DNA of 64,000 bases from Micromonospora mirobrigensis (GTDB lineage Bacteria; Actinomycetota; Actinomycetes; Mycobacteriales; Micromonosporaceae). The notes below the pieces were generated by a model, which ran no database searches, was not told the origin of the DNA, and worked only from the letters and a program-made list of their open reading frames with translations. The stretch is from NCBI RefSeq assembly GCF_900091555.1, contig NZ_FMCX01000013.1, positions 25,442 through 89,441 on the forward strand, read 5' to 3'. A program made the translations under genes and the position numbers. Position 1 is the stretch's first letter; each line of letters begins with the position of its first letter. Below, in pieces: positions 1-8,036 of the stretch.

Positions 1-399
1 CTGCCCGACGGGTCGACCGCCGGATGGGACAAGGATCCAGCCGGCGGGGTCGTCGACCGCAGGGCGGTCCTGTCGTTCTGGCAAGCCAACGACTACCGAG
101 CATCGGTGCACCCGGCGACCCTGTGCCTGCGGCGGGATCTCGTCTTCGCCTTGGGCGGCTGGATGGCCCTTCCCGCCTCCGAAGACACGGGACTACTGCT
201 CGCCGCCAACGCCGTCAGCGCCGGTTACTTCACCCGGGAGTACGGGTTGCTTTACCGCAAGTGGCCCGGCCAGGTCACCAGCCAGGCCGCACACCGGGAA
301 CCGGCCGAGTATCAAGCGCGGATGAGGATCATCGAGGCCAGAGCCAACGCCTTGGCCTCGATGCTGCCGAACGGTCTACCGCTCACTCCTCTGGCGTAG
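1..399 (+). CDS. C-terminal part of a glycosyltransferase-like protein (cut by the window edge)
   Basis: The frame is open from base 1 and has no start in the window, so only the last 132 residues are present. A stretch with a GGW motif followed by ED about eight residues later, then a short hydrophobic run and a YRKWPGQ segment, recalls the C-terminal part of family 2 glycosyltransferases, where an acidic pair after a GG(F/W) motif belongs to the acceptor side of the active site. The family call rests on this motif alone. The gene converges on the next one and overlaps it by 17 bases. It sits at the left of the accessory region and may be cargo of the mobile element. Confidence 0.5.
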   Translation: MPDGSTAGWDKDPAGGVVDRRAVLSFWQANDYRASVHPATLCLRRDLVFALGGWMALPASEDTGLLLAANAVSAGYFTREYGLLYRKWPGQVTSQAAHREPAEYQARMRIIEARANALASMLPNGLPLTPLA

Positions 400-847
400 C
401 CTCGTGCCCCGGCATTCCGTGGGTACGCCGCCGCTCCTTCATCTCCGCCTCGTAGATGTGCCGCCGGCCGCCGGCTAGCTTCTCCCGGGCGTCCCGCTCG
501 ATCTCCTGGAACGCGGCGTAGTAGCCGTCGTCGAACTCCTCCATGATCTGGAAGGTCCAACGGCCGGGTAGCAGGTTGCGCCCCAACAGCTCGTGCTCGA
601 CCCGGTCGGCCATCTCGTCGTGCCCGGCCTCGCGGAGCAGCTTCACCACCCGATCGAGGGTGAGATCCGCGCCGCCAACGAGCTGGTGCGCCGAGTACAG
701 GTGGCCCCGTACTCGGTGAATCGTCTCAAGCGCTTTGCTCAGTTCTCCGAGAGCTTCGACAGTATTATCGTCGGTTCCGTCCGGACGGCTGTGGACACGA
801 TCCACCGCCACCCCTGGGTACCTCCTACTTTCACGGTCCATGCTCAT
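383..847 (-). CDS. Small hypothetical protein, 154 aa
   Basis: I do not recognise a named domain. The protein is charged and mostly helical in appearance, with a central EALGELSKALETIHRVRGHL segment and a Glu/Arg-rich C-terminal tail (MKERRRTHGMPGHE). There is no signal peptide, membrane segment or cysteine motif. The ATG start is the first in the frame. The gene runs leftwards, away from the AT-rich intergenic region at 848-1036, and its 3' end overlaps the partial glycosyltransferase. Small proteins of this kind are common passengers in actinobacterial integrative elements, which is inference from context. A regulatory or accessory role cannot be read from the sequence. Confidence 0.6.
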   Translation of the reverse strand: MSMDRESRRYPGVAVDRVHSRPDGTDDNTVEALGELSKALETIHRVRGHLYSAHQLVGGADLTLDRVVKLLREAGHDEMADRVEHELLGRNLLPGRWTFQIMEEFDDGYYAAFQEIERDAREKLAGGRRHIYEAEMKERRRTHGMPGHEATPEE

Positions 848-1036
848 GCCCGTAGCCCCACTGTGTTCGTTCTTGCGGTCAGTTCAACGCATATGTACCC
901 TTGGTTGCTTGTGTAAAACTTGGCGTAAATATCCGATATAGCGGATTGGTGCAGACGCGCCGTTTGTTGGCAGGGCAGTAAAGGCTAAGCCAGTTGGCTA
1001 GCCTTGAATCTTCTGCTGAACCGACAGGAGTCTTGG

Positions 1037-2506
1037 ATGCTCGACATCACCAGGCTGTACTTTGGCCGGGCCTCCGCCGAGAGGGATGTGCTGCATAGCC
1101 CCGATCGGTTCGTAGATACCTATCTCGATCGCTGGAACCTTCCAGGGCGCGTGTTGGACCACGAGACCTTCTTGATCCTCGGACCGAAAGGATCCGGAAA
1201 AAGCGCTGCCGCTCAATATGTGGCGCTGAAGTGGAAGAGGGAAATCGGCGAGCATGCGGTATTTACTAATTTTGTAGACTTTGATGAACTGAACCGTTCG
1301 CAAAGTCCGTTGTACTCGCTTGAGAAAAAGCTGGTTTCTGGCGAGGTCACCGCCCTTACTGATGCCGCATGGAAGCTATTTATTGGTGTGCGTATCCTTG
1401 AATCTTTGATTCAAGACGGGGCGTGTAATCTTAGTCGGGACCCGCAGGCCATCAAACTGTTAGCGGACTTGAAGAGCGCGGGCCTGGCTGATGACGATTA
1501 TCCGAAGGTGCTGCGTAAGATCAGAGAGCGAAAGTCGACGATCAGTATTCCGAAAATCGCTTCGACTGAATGGAAGTCTTCGGACACGGACTCAGTCAGC
1601 CTCCCTCAGTTGGGCGACGCTGTGATCCGTTTGGCCGCTGCATCGGTCACGAGTAACAGGCACCTTCTGTCGATTGATGGTCTCGACAAAGCAATCGGGG
1701 ACAACGAGTCGTATTGGCGAACGCTTGCGGCACTCGTACGAGCTTCCGACTGGATCTCTCAGCGCCTGCTCCGCGCCGGGAATAGAAGCATCTTTCTGCT
1801 AATTATGTGCAGAAATGACGTTTTTCGGCGGATTAACTTCGCCGACTCGGCCAAGATTGCCGCTGATGGTGGCATCAACATTGACTGGGGCGCTGAGGCC
1901 AGGGACCCCAGGGATGTCGTGCTGTGGGATTACGTTGCGCGCAAGGCTCAGGTCGAGGTAAATGACCTGCTGAATTTGTTGCCCGACTTTGTCAAGGTGG
2001 GACCGACAGCGCGGCCTATTTCCACTTTGCGCTACTTGCTAGATTTCACTAGGTATACGCCCCGGGATATGAATCTGCTGTTCGGGGCACTCAAGGAGAG
2101 GGCATCTCCTGGCAAATCTTTGTCGAGTTCGCAGGTCCGTTCAGCTGCGGACAACTTCTCCTCGTCTCATCTCTTGTCGGAGATTCTGTCGGAGGCGACG
2201 GGCTTGCTCGATCAGCAGGTAATCAACCGGCTTCCACAAGTGTTGCAAGCCATGCCTGGGAGGGAATTCACGCGGGAGGCGCTCAAGAGCGCCATCGAAA
2301 CCGCAGGCATACAAGACTTGGTTACACTTGACGATCTGGCTGAGTATCTCTTTTTGCAGGGCGCTATCGGCAACCTCAGGCCGAACGCCGGATACGTTCA
2401 GTTCTACCATCGCCGGAATACTTATGATTACAACCGGTCTGGGCCCTGGCTGATCCATAACGGACTGATGATCGCGCTGAACATTCCGTTTTCTTCGCAA
2501 CCGTGA
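1037..2506 (+). CDS. P-loop ATPase, Sll1717-like, probable defence-type cargo
   Basis: The 489-residue protein has a clear Walker A motif at residues 49-56 (GPKGSGKS) near the N-terminus and a Walker B-like LLSIDGLD near residue 210, followed by a long helical region without membrane segments. This layout matches stand-alone P-loop ATPases of the Sll1717 type, often found near restriction and other defence genes. The ATG at 1037 is preferred over an upstream TTG because AGGAG lies six bases before it. The gene is much lower in GC than the neighbouring element genes and uses many AT-ending codons, a sign of separate acquisition. The exact family is an inference from motif placement; ATPase activity is well supported. 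Confidence 0.65.
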   Translation: MLDITRLYFGRASAERDVLHSPDRFVDTYLDRWNLPGRVLDHETFLILGPKGSGKSAAAQYVALKWKREIGEHAVFTNFVDFDELNRSQSPLYSLEKKLVSGEVTALTDAAWKLFIGVRILESLIQDGACNLSRDPQAIKLLADLKSAGLADDDYPKVLRKIRERKSTISIPKIASTEWKSSDTDSVSLPQLGDAVIRLAAASVTSNRHLLSIDGLDKAIGDNESYWRTLAALVRASDWISQRLLRAGNRSIFLLIMCRNDVFRRINFADSAKIAADGGINIDWGAEARDPRDVVLWDYVARKAQVEVNDLLNLLPDFVKVGPTARPISTLRYLLDFTRYTPRDMNLLFGALKERASPGKSLSSSQVRSAADNFSSSHLLSEILSEATGLLDQQVINRLPQVLQAMPGREFTREALKSAIETAGIQDLVTLDDLAEYLFLQGAIGNLRPNAGYVQFYHRRNTYDYNRSGPWLIHNGLMIALNIPFSSQP

Positions 2507-2810
2507 TGGGCGCGCGGGTCTGGTTGTAGTTGCTGGCTCGCATTAGTACCTCTGGCTGCATGGCGGGGTACGCCTGCCTGTGCTGTACCTTCGCTCCGTC
2601 TTAATCGCCTTGTGGCTGCGCTTTTTCGCGCTGCGCTCGGGCGTGTCCTGACCACCACCCTGCACATAGTGTCGCGCTGGTCGAGCGATTAGAGCCAATT
2701 GCCGGTTTCAGGTCCGGCACGGTCGCTGCTGCTTGTTGACTTGTCTGCCAAGTGCCGTCTACCTTGGAGTCTCAACTTGGCAGACATGCCAACAACCTGG
2801 AGGTTGAGCG
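2507..2810. promoter_or_regulatory. 304-bp intergenic region ahead of the transfer operon
   Basis: No reading frame here looks like a gene. The left two thirds are of mixed composition with no clear repeat. The right end, from about 2739, carries the palindromes listed separately. A GGAGG at 2799-2803 is the ribosome site of the next gene. The promoter of the transfer and replication operon should lie here, but I cannot name a convincing -35/-10 pair. Confidence 0.5.
2739..2792. promoter_or_regulatory. Nested inverted repeats, probable operator of the element operon
   Basis: GTCTGCCAAGT at 2743-2753 is the exact reverse complement of ACTTGGCAGAC at 2775-2785, an 11-bp perfect inverted repeat with a 21-bp spacer. 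Each arm is itself part of a smaller palindrome: ACTTG-N5-CAAGT at 2739-2753 and TTGGCA-N4-TGCCAA at 2777-2792. Two dyad sites just before the first element gene are what a dimeric repressor such as a KorSA-type GntR protein would bind. The repressor itself is not recognised within the element portion visible here. Confidence 0.55.
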
Positions 2811-3206
2811 ATGGCTCTGCGTGGCGGTACGAGGTTCGCCGTGCGTTGTGAGGACGTGTTCCCGGCGGGATGCGCCCTGGTCCCCGAGTCCCTGGGTGAG
2901 GTCGAGGACTACGACGAGAAGACCGGCCGGCGTAGCCCGGCGAAGGACAAGCTGACCGGCCAGCGGGTGTGGCAGGTCCGCGTGATGGACCTGGACCCGG
3001 AGCTCGGCAAGCGCTCCCGGGAGACGACGGTCAAGATCTCCGCCGACTACCAGCCGGTCCCGCCGACGGGCGCCCCCTTCGAGGCGGTGGAGTTCGAGGG
3101 CATGACGGTCACGCCGTACGTGTCGAACAACAACCGGATGGCGTACTCACTCCGGGCGACCGGGATGCGTGCTCCGGCGGGTGTGGCCAAGAAGGCGGCG
3201 GCGTAG
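2811..3206 (+). CDS. Pra-like activator of plasmid replication, integration and excision
   Basis: This 131-residue protein matches the small activators found as the first backbone gene of actinobacterial integrative elements. Typical features are the early VFPAG motif, a central VWQVRVMDLDPE segment, and the conserved EFEGMTVTPYV stretch followed by RMAYSLRATGMRAP near the C-terminus. In pSAM2 the related Pra protein turns on rep, xis and int. GGAGG lies eight bases before the ATG. The gene follows the palindromic operator region directly, so it is probably the switch point of the element. Identification is from remembered family motifs, with good agreement along the whole length. Confidence 0.75.
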   Translation: MALRGGTRFAVRCEDVFPAGCALVPESLGEVEDYDEKTGRRSPAKDKLTGQRVWQVRVMDLDPELGKRSRETTVKISADYQPVPPTGAPFEAVEFEGMTVTPYVSNNNRMAYSLRATGMRAPAGVAKKAAA

Positions 3207-3298
3207 CCGCATCAGGTGGGGGCGGGGCTGTCAGGTCTTGGCGGACGGCAGCCCCGCCCTCTGTCTCTTCCCCCTGCTCTGTCGAGAGAGGTAGTGAC

Positions 3299-3481
3299 GT
3301 GTCCAAGCGTAGGCGTTCGCCTGCCCCGGCTCAGCCTCGGTGCGGCGTGTGTCAGTCCCGGTTCGACCCGGCCGGCGGGGTGGCTGACCGCTGCCCGCGC
3401 TGCGTCGGGCAGCTCGTTCTTCCGTTCCCTCCGGTCCGGGATGCGTCGGGTCGGTTCGTGTCGCTGCGGGGTGCCAAGTGA
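3299..3481 (+). CDS. Small zinc-ribbon protein, 60 aa
   Basis: A GTG-started frame encodes a 60-residue basic protein with two cysteine pairs, CGVC and CPRC, about 19 residues apart, as in a single zinc ribbon. The N-terminus (SKRRRSPAPAQPR) is strongly basic. GAGAGG stands a few bases upstream. Its stop overlaps the GTG start of the translocase gene by three bases, so the two are probably translated together. No specific function is known to me; a DNA-binding accessory role in transfer is a guess based on the zinc motif, charge and position. Confidence 0.6.
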   Translation: MSKRRRSPAPAQPRCGVCQSRFDPAGGVADRCPRCVGQLVLPFPPVRDASGRFVSLRGAK

Positions 3482-5100
3482 TCGGGCGGCCTCGCGGTGA
3501 GGTGGTGACGACTTCGGCCGGTGACCTACTGGTGATCCGGCCGAGGCGGTTCGAGTTGCCGGTCTGGGCGGTGGTGCTCGGTCTGGTGCTGCGCTGGTTC
3601 GGGCGGGCGTTCTGGTGGTGCCTGCGTCACCCGGTGGCTACCGCCTCGGTGGTGCTGGCGCTCTGGCTGTATGCCGAGTTCGACTGGCCCGGCCTGGTGG
3701 TGCCGCTCGTGTTGACGTCGGCGACCTCGGCGGTGTGGCGCTGGCGGGATGAGTCGTCCTGGTGGGCCTGGTTGGCGGGTCCGCTGCTCGGTTCGTTCCG
3801 GCGGGTGTTCGTCTACCGGCGGGTGTGGCGTGAGGCCATGACGCTGTGCGGGCTCGCCGAGACGTACGACCGTCGGCATGTCCTGCCGGACCTGTTGCGG
3901 GTCCGTTCGGATCAGGCGCTCGACGTGTTGACGGTCCGCATGGTCCGGGGCCAGACGCCGGAACAGTTTCAGAAGGTGAGTGCCAACCTGGCCTACGCCT
4001 TCGGTCGGCGGCACGCCCGGGTCTACTCGGAACGTCCCGTCGATCCGCCGACCCGTACCGGCCGGGGTGCCTGGCTGCTGCGGCCCGTCGACCGGGTGCG
4101 CTACCGGGATCGGCCGAAGGTGGTCCACCTGGCGCTGGTGCGTACCGATGCGTTGCGCACCGTGGTTCCGCCGTTCCCGGTGCCTGCGGTGCCGGACTTC
4201 ACCGCGCTGCCGCTGGCCCGGCGCGAAGACCTGCGAACCTGGTCGCTGCACCTGCTCGCCACTCACGTCCTGGTCGGCGGCGCCACCCGGTCCGGGAAGG
4301 GCTCGGTGCTCTGGTCGCTGGTCCGGGTCCTCGGCGGCGGGATCGCCTCCGGGCTGGTCCGGCTCTGGGTGATCGACCCCAAGGGCGGCATGGAATTCGC
4401 GCTTGGCCGTCCGATGTTCGCCCGGTTCGCCTGCAAGTCGTTCGAGGCCATGGCGGACCTCCTCGACGAGGCCGTGACCGTCCTGCGTGAGCGTCAGGCC
4501 CGGTTGGCCGGCAGGGTCCGGGTGCACACTCCGACTGAGGCTGACCCCCTGGTCGTGGTCGTCGTCGACGAGATGGCGGCGCTGACCGCGTACCTGCAAG
4601 ACGTCGACCTGCGCAAGCGCATCGCGTCCTCGCTGGGGCTGCTGCTGTCCCAGGGTGCTGGCGTCGGCGTCCTGGTGGTGGCGGCGTTGCAGGACCCGCG
4701 CAAGGAGGTGCTGCCGTTCCGGGACCTGTTCCCGACCCGCATCGCGCTCGGGCTCACTGAGGCGTCGCAAGTCGACCTGGTTCTTGGTGATGGTGCCCGC
4801 AACCGGGGCGCTCTGGCGGACCAGATGCCCCGATGGGCGAAGGGTGTCGGGTACGTGATCCTCGACGGCACGCCCGACCCGATGCGGGTCCGGTTCTCGT
4901 ACGTCAGCGACGACGACATCCGCGACATGGCGCGGCAGTACCCGGCCCCGGCCGACGCGGCGGACATCCTCGCCCAGGTCGGCCGGGAAACCGCCGTCGA
5001 ACCGGTACGCCTTCCGTTGCCTCGCAAGCCGTCCGGGCCGCTGCTGCCTGAGGCGCTGCGCAACCTCCTCGACCGGGACAGCGGGGGTGATCCGCGGTGA
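3478..5100 (+). CDS. FtsK/SpoIIIE-type DNA translocase for conjugal transfer (TraB/TraSA-like)
   Basis: The 540-residue protein has two or three membrane segments between residues 28 and 90, then an FtsK-type motor domain. Walker A is at residues 267-276 (GGATRSGKGS) and Walker B is the run of valines ending in DEMAAL near residue 365. Actinobacterial integrative elements use a single hexameric protein of this class to pump double-stranded DNA between mycelia, without relaxase or type IV secretion. The GTG start overlaps the zinc-ribbon gene, and the stop overlaps the next GTG. The short C-terminal tail after the motor would hold any DNA-recognition winged helix, but I cannot define one with certainty. 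Confidence 0.9.
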   Translation: MIGRPRGEVVTTSAGDLLVIRPRRFELPVWAVVLGLVLRWFGRAFWWCLRHPVATASVVLALWLYAEFDWPGLVVPLVLTSATSAVWRWRDESSWWAWLAGPLLGSFRRVFVYRRVWREAMTLCGLAETYDRRHVLPDLLRVRSDQALDVLTVRMVRGQTPEQFQKVSANLAYAFGRRHARVYSERPVDPPTRTGRGAWLLRPVDRVRYRDRPKVVHLALVRTDALRTVVPPFPVPAVPDFTALPLARREDLRTWSLHLLATHVLVGGATRSGKGSVLWSLVRVLGGGIASGLVRLWVIDPKGGMEFALGRPMFARFACKSFEAMADLLDEAVTVLRERQARLAGRVRVHTPTEADPLVVVVVDEMAALTAYLQDVDLRKRIASSLGLLLSQGAGVGVLVVAALQDPRKEVLPFRDLFPTRIALGLTEASQVDLVLGDGARNRGALADQMPRWAKGVGYVILDGTPDPMRVRFSYVSDDDIRDMARQYPAPADAADILAQVGRETAVEPVRLPLPRKPSGPLLPEALRNLLDRDSGGDPR

Positions 5101-5351
5101 CCGCTGCTCCGACCGGCCGACGGTTCTACCGGCTGCGTACCCCCGAACCGGCTACCGCCGTGTCTGTCCGGGTCGACCCGGAACGACCGGACCCGTACCC
5201 GGTCTATCTCGCGGTCGGTGCGGGCCGGCGGCGGATGTCCCTGACCCCCGACGAGGCGTGGGCGCTGTGGCGCTGCCTCTCCGAAGCCGTCGCCGCGCTC
5301 GGCACCCCACCTGACTACATCCGCACTGACATCCGCCCGGCCAGGAGGTAA
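5097..5351 (+). CDS. Element-associated hypothetical protein, 84 aa
   Basis: The GTG start overlaps the translocase stop by four bases (GTGA), so it is translationally coupled to it. The product is an 84-residue soluble protein. Its middle is VDPERPDPYPVYLAVGAG, followed by RRRMSLTPDEAWALWRCL, which looks like a short beta region leading into a helix. No cysteine motif, signal peptide or membrane segment is present. I do not recognise a family with confidence; genes of this size at this place recur in AICEs. A role in transfer or copy control is possible from position only. Confidence 0.6.
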   Translation: MTAAPTGRRFYRLRTPEPATAVSVRVDPERPDPYPVYLAVGAGRRRMSLTPDEAWALWRCLSEAVAALGTPPDYIRTDIRPARR

Positions 5352-5357
5352 CCCGTC

Positions 5358-5549
5358 ATGACCACCCTCACCCGCTTCGTCAATCGGCTCCGGCGTCCGC
5401 TGCGTATCCGCCTCGTCGGCCCCGCCGACCAGACCGCCGCCGCCCTGCATGGCCTGGCGCACATGGTCAACCGCCGCTCCGACATGAACGACCGGCGCAT
5501 CCGCATCGACCTGACCATCCGGGAAAAGCCGCTGGAGGAGTGGCGATGA
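5358..5549 (+). CDS. Element-associated hypothetical protein, 63 aa
   Basis: An ATG six bases after the previous stop, with AGGAGG directly upstream, opens a 63-residue frame. The protein is basic and probably helical (TRFVNRLRRPLRIRLVGPAD at the start, RRIRIDLTIREKPLEEWR at the end). Its stop overlaps the ATG of the DUF2637-like gene. There is no recognisable domain. Conservation of position within the operon supports it as real, and the lack of any rival frame helps. Function unknown. Confidence 0.55.
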   Translation: MTTLTRFVNRLRRPLRIRLVGPADQTAAALHGLAHMVNRRSDMNDRRIRIDLTIREKPLEEWR

Positions 5550-6103
5550 CCGACCGCACCGAATTCGCCGTACGCCTGGTCATCCTGCTCGCCATCGGCA
5601 TCATGGCCGGCGCCGCCGCCTTCACCCACGTCCACGACCTGTCCGTGGCCCACGGTCAACCCGACTGGATCGGCTGGGCCAACGCCGTAGCCGTCGAGCT
5701 GATGGCGATCTACCTCGGCCTCGAACTGCGCGCCCGCCGCCGGGCCGGTCGTCCCGTCGGCCTGGTCGGCTCGCTCCTGGTCGCGTTCGCGCTGCTGTCC
5801 CTCGCCGTCCAGGTCGCCGAGGCGGAACCCTCGGTGTGGGGCTGGACCATGGCGGCCGTGCCGTCCCTGGCATTCCTCGCCCTGGTCAAGGTCGTCCTGT
5901 CCAACACCCCCGCCACCCCACCGACTCCCGAACCCGACCAGCCGCAAGCCGACTGGTACGAGGTGCCCGAGCAGGTCACCACCGAACCCGAACCCGAGCG
6001 TCCGGCTGAACCCGTGCCGCCGGCTGTCATCTCCGCCCCGGTGCTGCCTCCGCGCGGCGTCGTCCAGCCGAACCGGCCGCACGTCGTCGGGATCATCCGA
6101 TGA
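5546..6103 (+). CDS. DUF2637-like membrane protein, possible spread (Spd-type) protein
   Basis: The product is 185 residues with four predicted membrane segments in the first 110 residues and a proline-rich cytoplasmic tail. The AFTHVHDL segment followed by IGWANAVAVELMAIYLGLE is typical of DUF2637 proteins, which are common in conjugative elements of actinobacteria and may serve in intramycelial spread. The ATG at 5546 is chosen over a GTG two codons earlier because GGAGG lies seven bases upstream of it. Its stop overlaps the initiator ATG (ATGA). Family identity is good; the spread role is inference from plasmid Spd proteins. Confidence 0.75.
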   Translation: MTDRTEFAVRLVILLAIGIMAGAAAFTHVHDLSVAHGQPDWIGWANAVAVELMAIYLGLELRARRRAGRPVGLVGSLLVAFALLSLAVQVAEAEPSVWGWTMAAVPSLAFLALVKVVLSNTPATPPTPEPDQPQADWYEVPEQVTTEPEPERPAEPVPPAVISAPVLPPRGVVQPNRPHVVGIIR

Positions 6104-7854
6104 CCGCTCCCACCCTGCCCGGCCTCACGCCGACCGCCCCGACCCCGGCTGCCGCTCCCCGGCCGGGGTCGCGGGCGGCCCGCATGGCGCTACCCCGATC
6201 GGTCGATGTCCTCAAGGAGATCGCCGCCGAGTACGGCGTCTGCGTGCGCCCCCTCGCCATGCGCCGCACCGACCTCGACACCGGCCAGACCGAAGTCATC
6301 GACCTGCCCTGCGGCGCCACCCTCGAGGACAAGTGCGCGCCCTGCGCCAAGAAGAACCGCCGGCTACGCCAAGCCCAGATCCGCGAGGGCTGGCACCGCG
6401 ACGAGGAACCCCTACCCGGCCCCGAACCCGCAACCGAGGCGCAGAAATCCCTGATCCTCTTCCGCGCACACCTGGAGTTCTCCCGCGACGAGGCCACCCG
6501 CGCCGCGCAGTGGGATCAGGTGACCGACCTCGACGAGGCGATCCACGAGGTGGAAGAGGCGATCGCCGCCGAAGGGCTCCGGGGACGGGTCGCGCCTCCG
6601 CACTCGTCCGGCGATGACGACCAGGGCGACGACGACACCGGCCGGCGCCGCAAGCGGTCGACCAAGCGGCGGCAGGATGCCCCGGAGCTGCCCCGGCATA
6701 AGGTCGAGCGGCGCACCGTCGGCAAGACCTACACCGCCCCCGACGGCTCCACCTACCGGCCGTCGATGTGGCTCACGCTCACCCTCGACTCGTACGGCCC
6801 GGTCCGCCCCGACGGCACCCCGGTCAACCCCGACCGGTACGACTACCGGCGGGCGGCCTGGGACGCGGTGCACTTTCCCCGGCTCCTGGACCGGTTCTGG
6901 CAGAACCTCCGGCGGTGCGAAGGCTGGAACGTCCAGTACGCCGGCTGCGTCGAGCCGCAACGCCGACTCGCCCCACACGCGCACTTCGCCATCCGGGGCA
7001 CGATTCCTCGGGACGTGCTGCGCACGGTGGCGGCGGCGACCTATCACCAGGTGTGGTGGCCGTCGGTTGATGTCCAGCGGTACACCGCCGACCGACCCCC
7101 GGTGTGGGACGAAAACGCTTCCGCGTGGGTCGACCCGGACACCCGCCGGCCGCTGAGCACCTGGACCGAAGCGCTCGACGCCATTGACGACGACCCGGAT
7201 GCGGAACCGGTGCACGTCGTTCGCTTCGGCGCCCAGGTCGACGCGCGCGGCGTCATGCCCGGCACCGAGGATGCGGAACGGACCATCCGGTACGTCACGA
7301 AGTACATCACCAAGCACACCGGCGACTGCCACAAGATCACTACCGGCCGGCAGCGGGCGCACCTGGACCGGCTATGGCAGGAACTCCGGGTCACCCCGTG
7401 CACCGACCGGTGTGCGAACTGGCTGCTCTACGGCGTCCAGCCCAAGAAGGCGAACGCGAAGCTCAAACCGGGCCGCTGCAAGGGCAAGGTTCACCAGCGG
7501 GACACCCTCGGCATCGGTGGCCGGCGCATCCTTATCTCGCGTGACTGGTCCGGCAAGACGCTGAGCGACCACAAGCACGACGTTCGGGCCTGGGTGCGGG
7601 CGCTGCTCGGCGTGACGGTCGGTCTTGACGGCGTCGACGACCAGGGCGCCACCGTCGAACCGGTCCGGCACGCCTGGGAACTCGCCCGGCCCGATGATCC
7701 TGACGTGCCGGCCATGGCTCACCGGCTCCTTCGCTCGATCAGCGAACGCGCCCGCTGGCGCTCCGAACTGCTCGCCGCCAAGGACCGCGCGGCGCAGCTC
7801 CCCAAGGACAGCTCGACGACGGAGGCGGATGACAAGACGGGGGAGGGGCTGTGA
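6100..7854 (+). CDS. RepSA-type rolling-circle replication initiator
   Basis: The 584-residue protein resembles RepSA of pSAM2. Near residues 77-80 it has a CAPC zinc-type motif followed by a basic helix. The HUH nuclease signature is PHAHFAI, with His293 and His295 as metal ligands. The later YVTKYITKHTG motif gives Tyr398 and Tyr402 as candidates for the nicking tyrosine. The middle (about residues 165-200) is acidic then basic and probably a linker. It would nick the element's double-strand origin and start rolling-circle replication after excision. It overlaps the DUF2637 gene and, at its stop, the excisionase start. Confidence 0.85.
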   Translation: MTAPTLPGLTPTAPTPAAAPRPGSRAARMALPRSVDVLKEIAAEYGVCVRPLAMRRTDLDTGQTEVIDLPCGATLEDKCAPCAKKNRRLRQAQIREGWHRDEEPLPGPEPATEAQKSLILFRAHLEFSRDEATRAAQWDQVTDLDEAIHEVEEAIAAEGLRGRVAPPHSSGDDDQGDDDTGRRRKRSTKRRQDAPELPRHKVERRTVGKTYTAPDGSTYRPSMWLTLTLDSYGPVRPDGTPVNPDRYDYRRAAWDAVHFPRLLDRFWQNLRRCEGWNVQYAGCVEPQRRLAPHAHFAIRGTIPRDVLRTVAAATYHQVWWPSVDVQRYTADRPPVWDENASAWVDPDTRRPLSTWTEALDAIDDDPDAEPVHVVRFGAQVDARGVMPGTEDAERTIRYVTKYITKHTGDCHKITTGRQRAHLDRLWQELRVTPCTDRCANWLLYGVQPKKANAKLKPGRCKGKVHQRDTLGIGGRRILISRDWSGKTLSDHKHDVRAWVRALLGVTVGLDGVDDQGATVEPVRHAWELARPDDPDVPAMAHRLLRSISERARWRSELLAAKDRAAQLPKDSSTTEADDKTGEGL

Positions 7855-8036
7855 TGGCGGCCAAGGATGAGCTGTGGACGGTTCAGGACGTGTCGGCGTA
7901 CCTCCGGGTACCGCAGGAGACGCTGTACCGCTGGCGCAAGGTCAAGTACGGTCCGCCGGCGGCCCGGGTCGGTCGGCACCTGCGGTACGAGCCGGAAGCG
8001 GTCCGGGCCTGGGTACGTGAGCAGGTGGCGGCCTGA
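7854..8036 (+). CDS. xis: Excisionase, MerR-type helix-turn-helix
   Basis: A 60-residue protein with the HTH_17 pattern: WTVQDVSAYLRVPQETLYRW for the helix-turn-helix, then GPPAARVGRHLRY as the wing, and a short C-terminal helix. Such proteins direct the integrase towards excision by bending att DNA. The ATG at 7854 shares its first base with the rep stop codon; a GTG one codon earlier is an alternative start. A purine-rich GGGGGAGGGG lies just upstream. The stop overlaps the integrase ATG, so xis and int are translated in tandem. Confidence 0.85.
   Translation: MAAKDELWTVQDVSAYLRVPQETLYRWRKVKYGPPAARVGRHLRYEPEAVRAWVREQVAA

Noticed and set aside
905..941. A promoter in the AT-rich region before the P-loop ATPase (TTGCTT / TAAATA)
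   Set aside because: Spacing is about 15 bases and several equally poor pairs exist; promoter activity is likely but cannot be placed.
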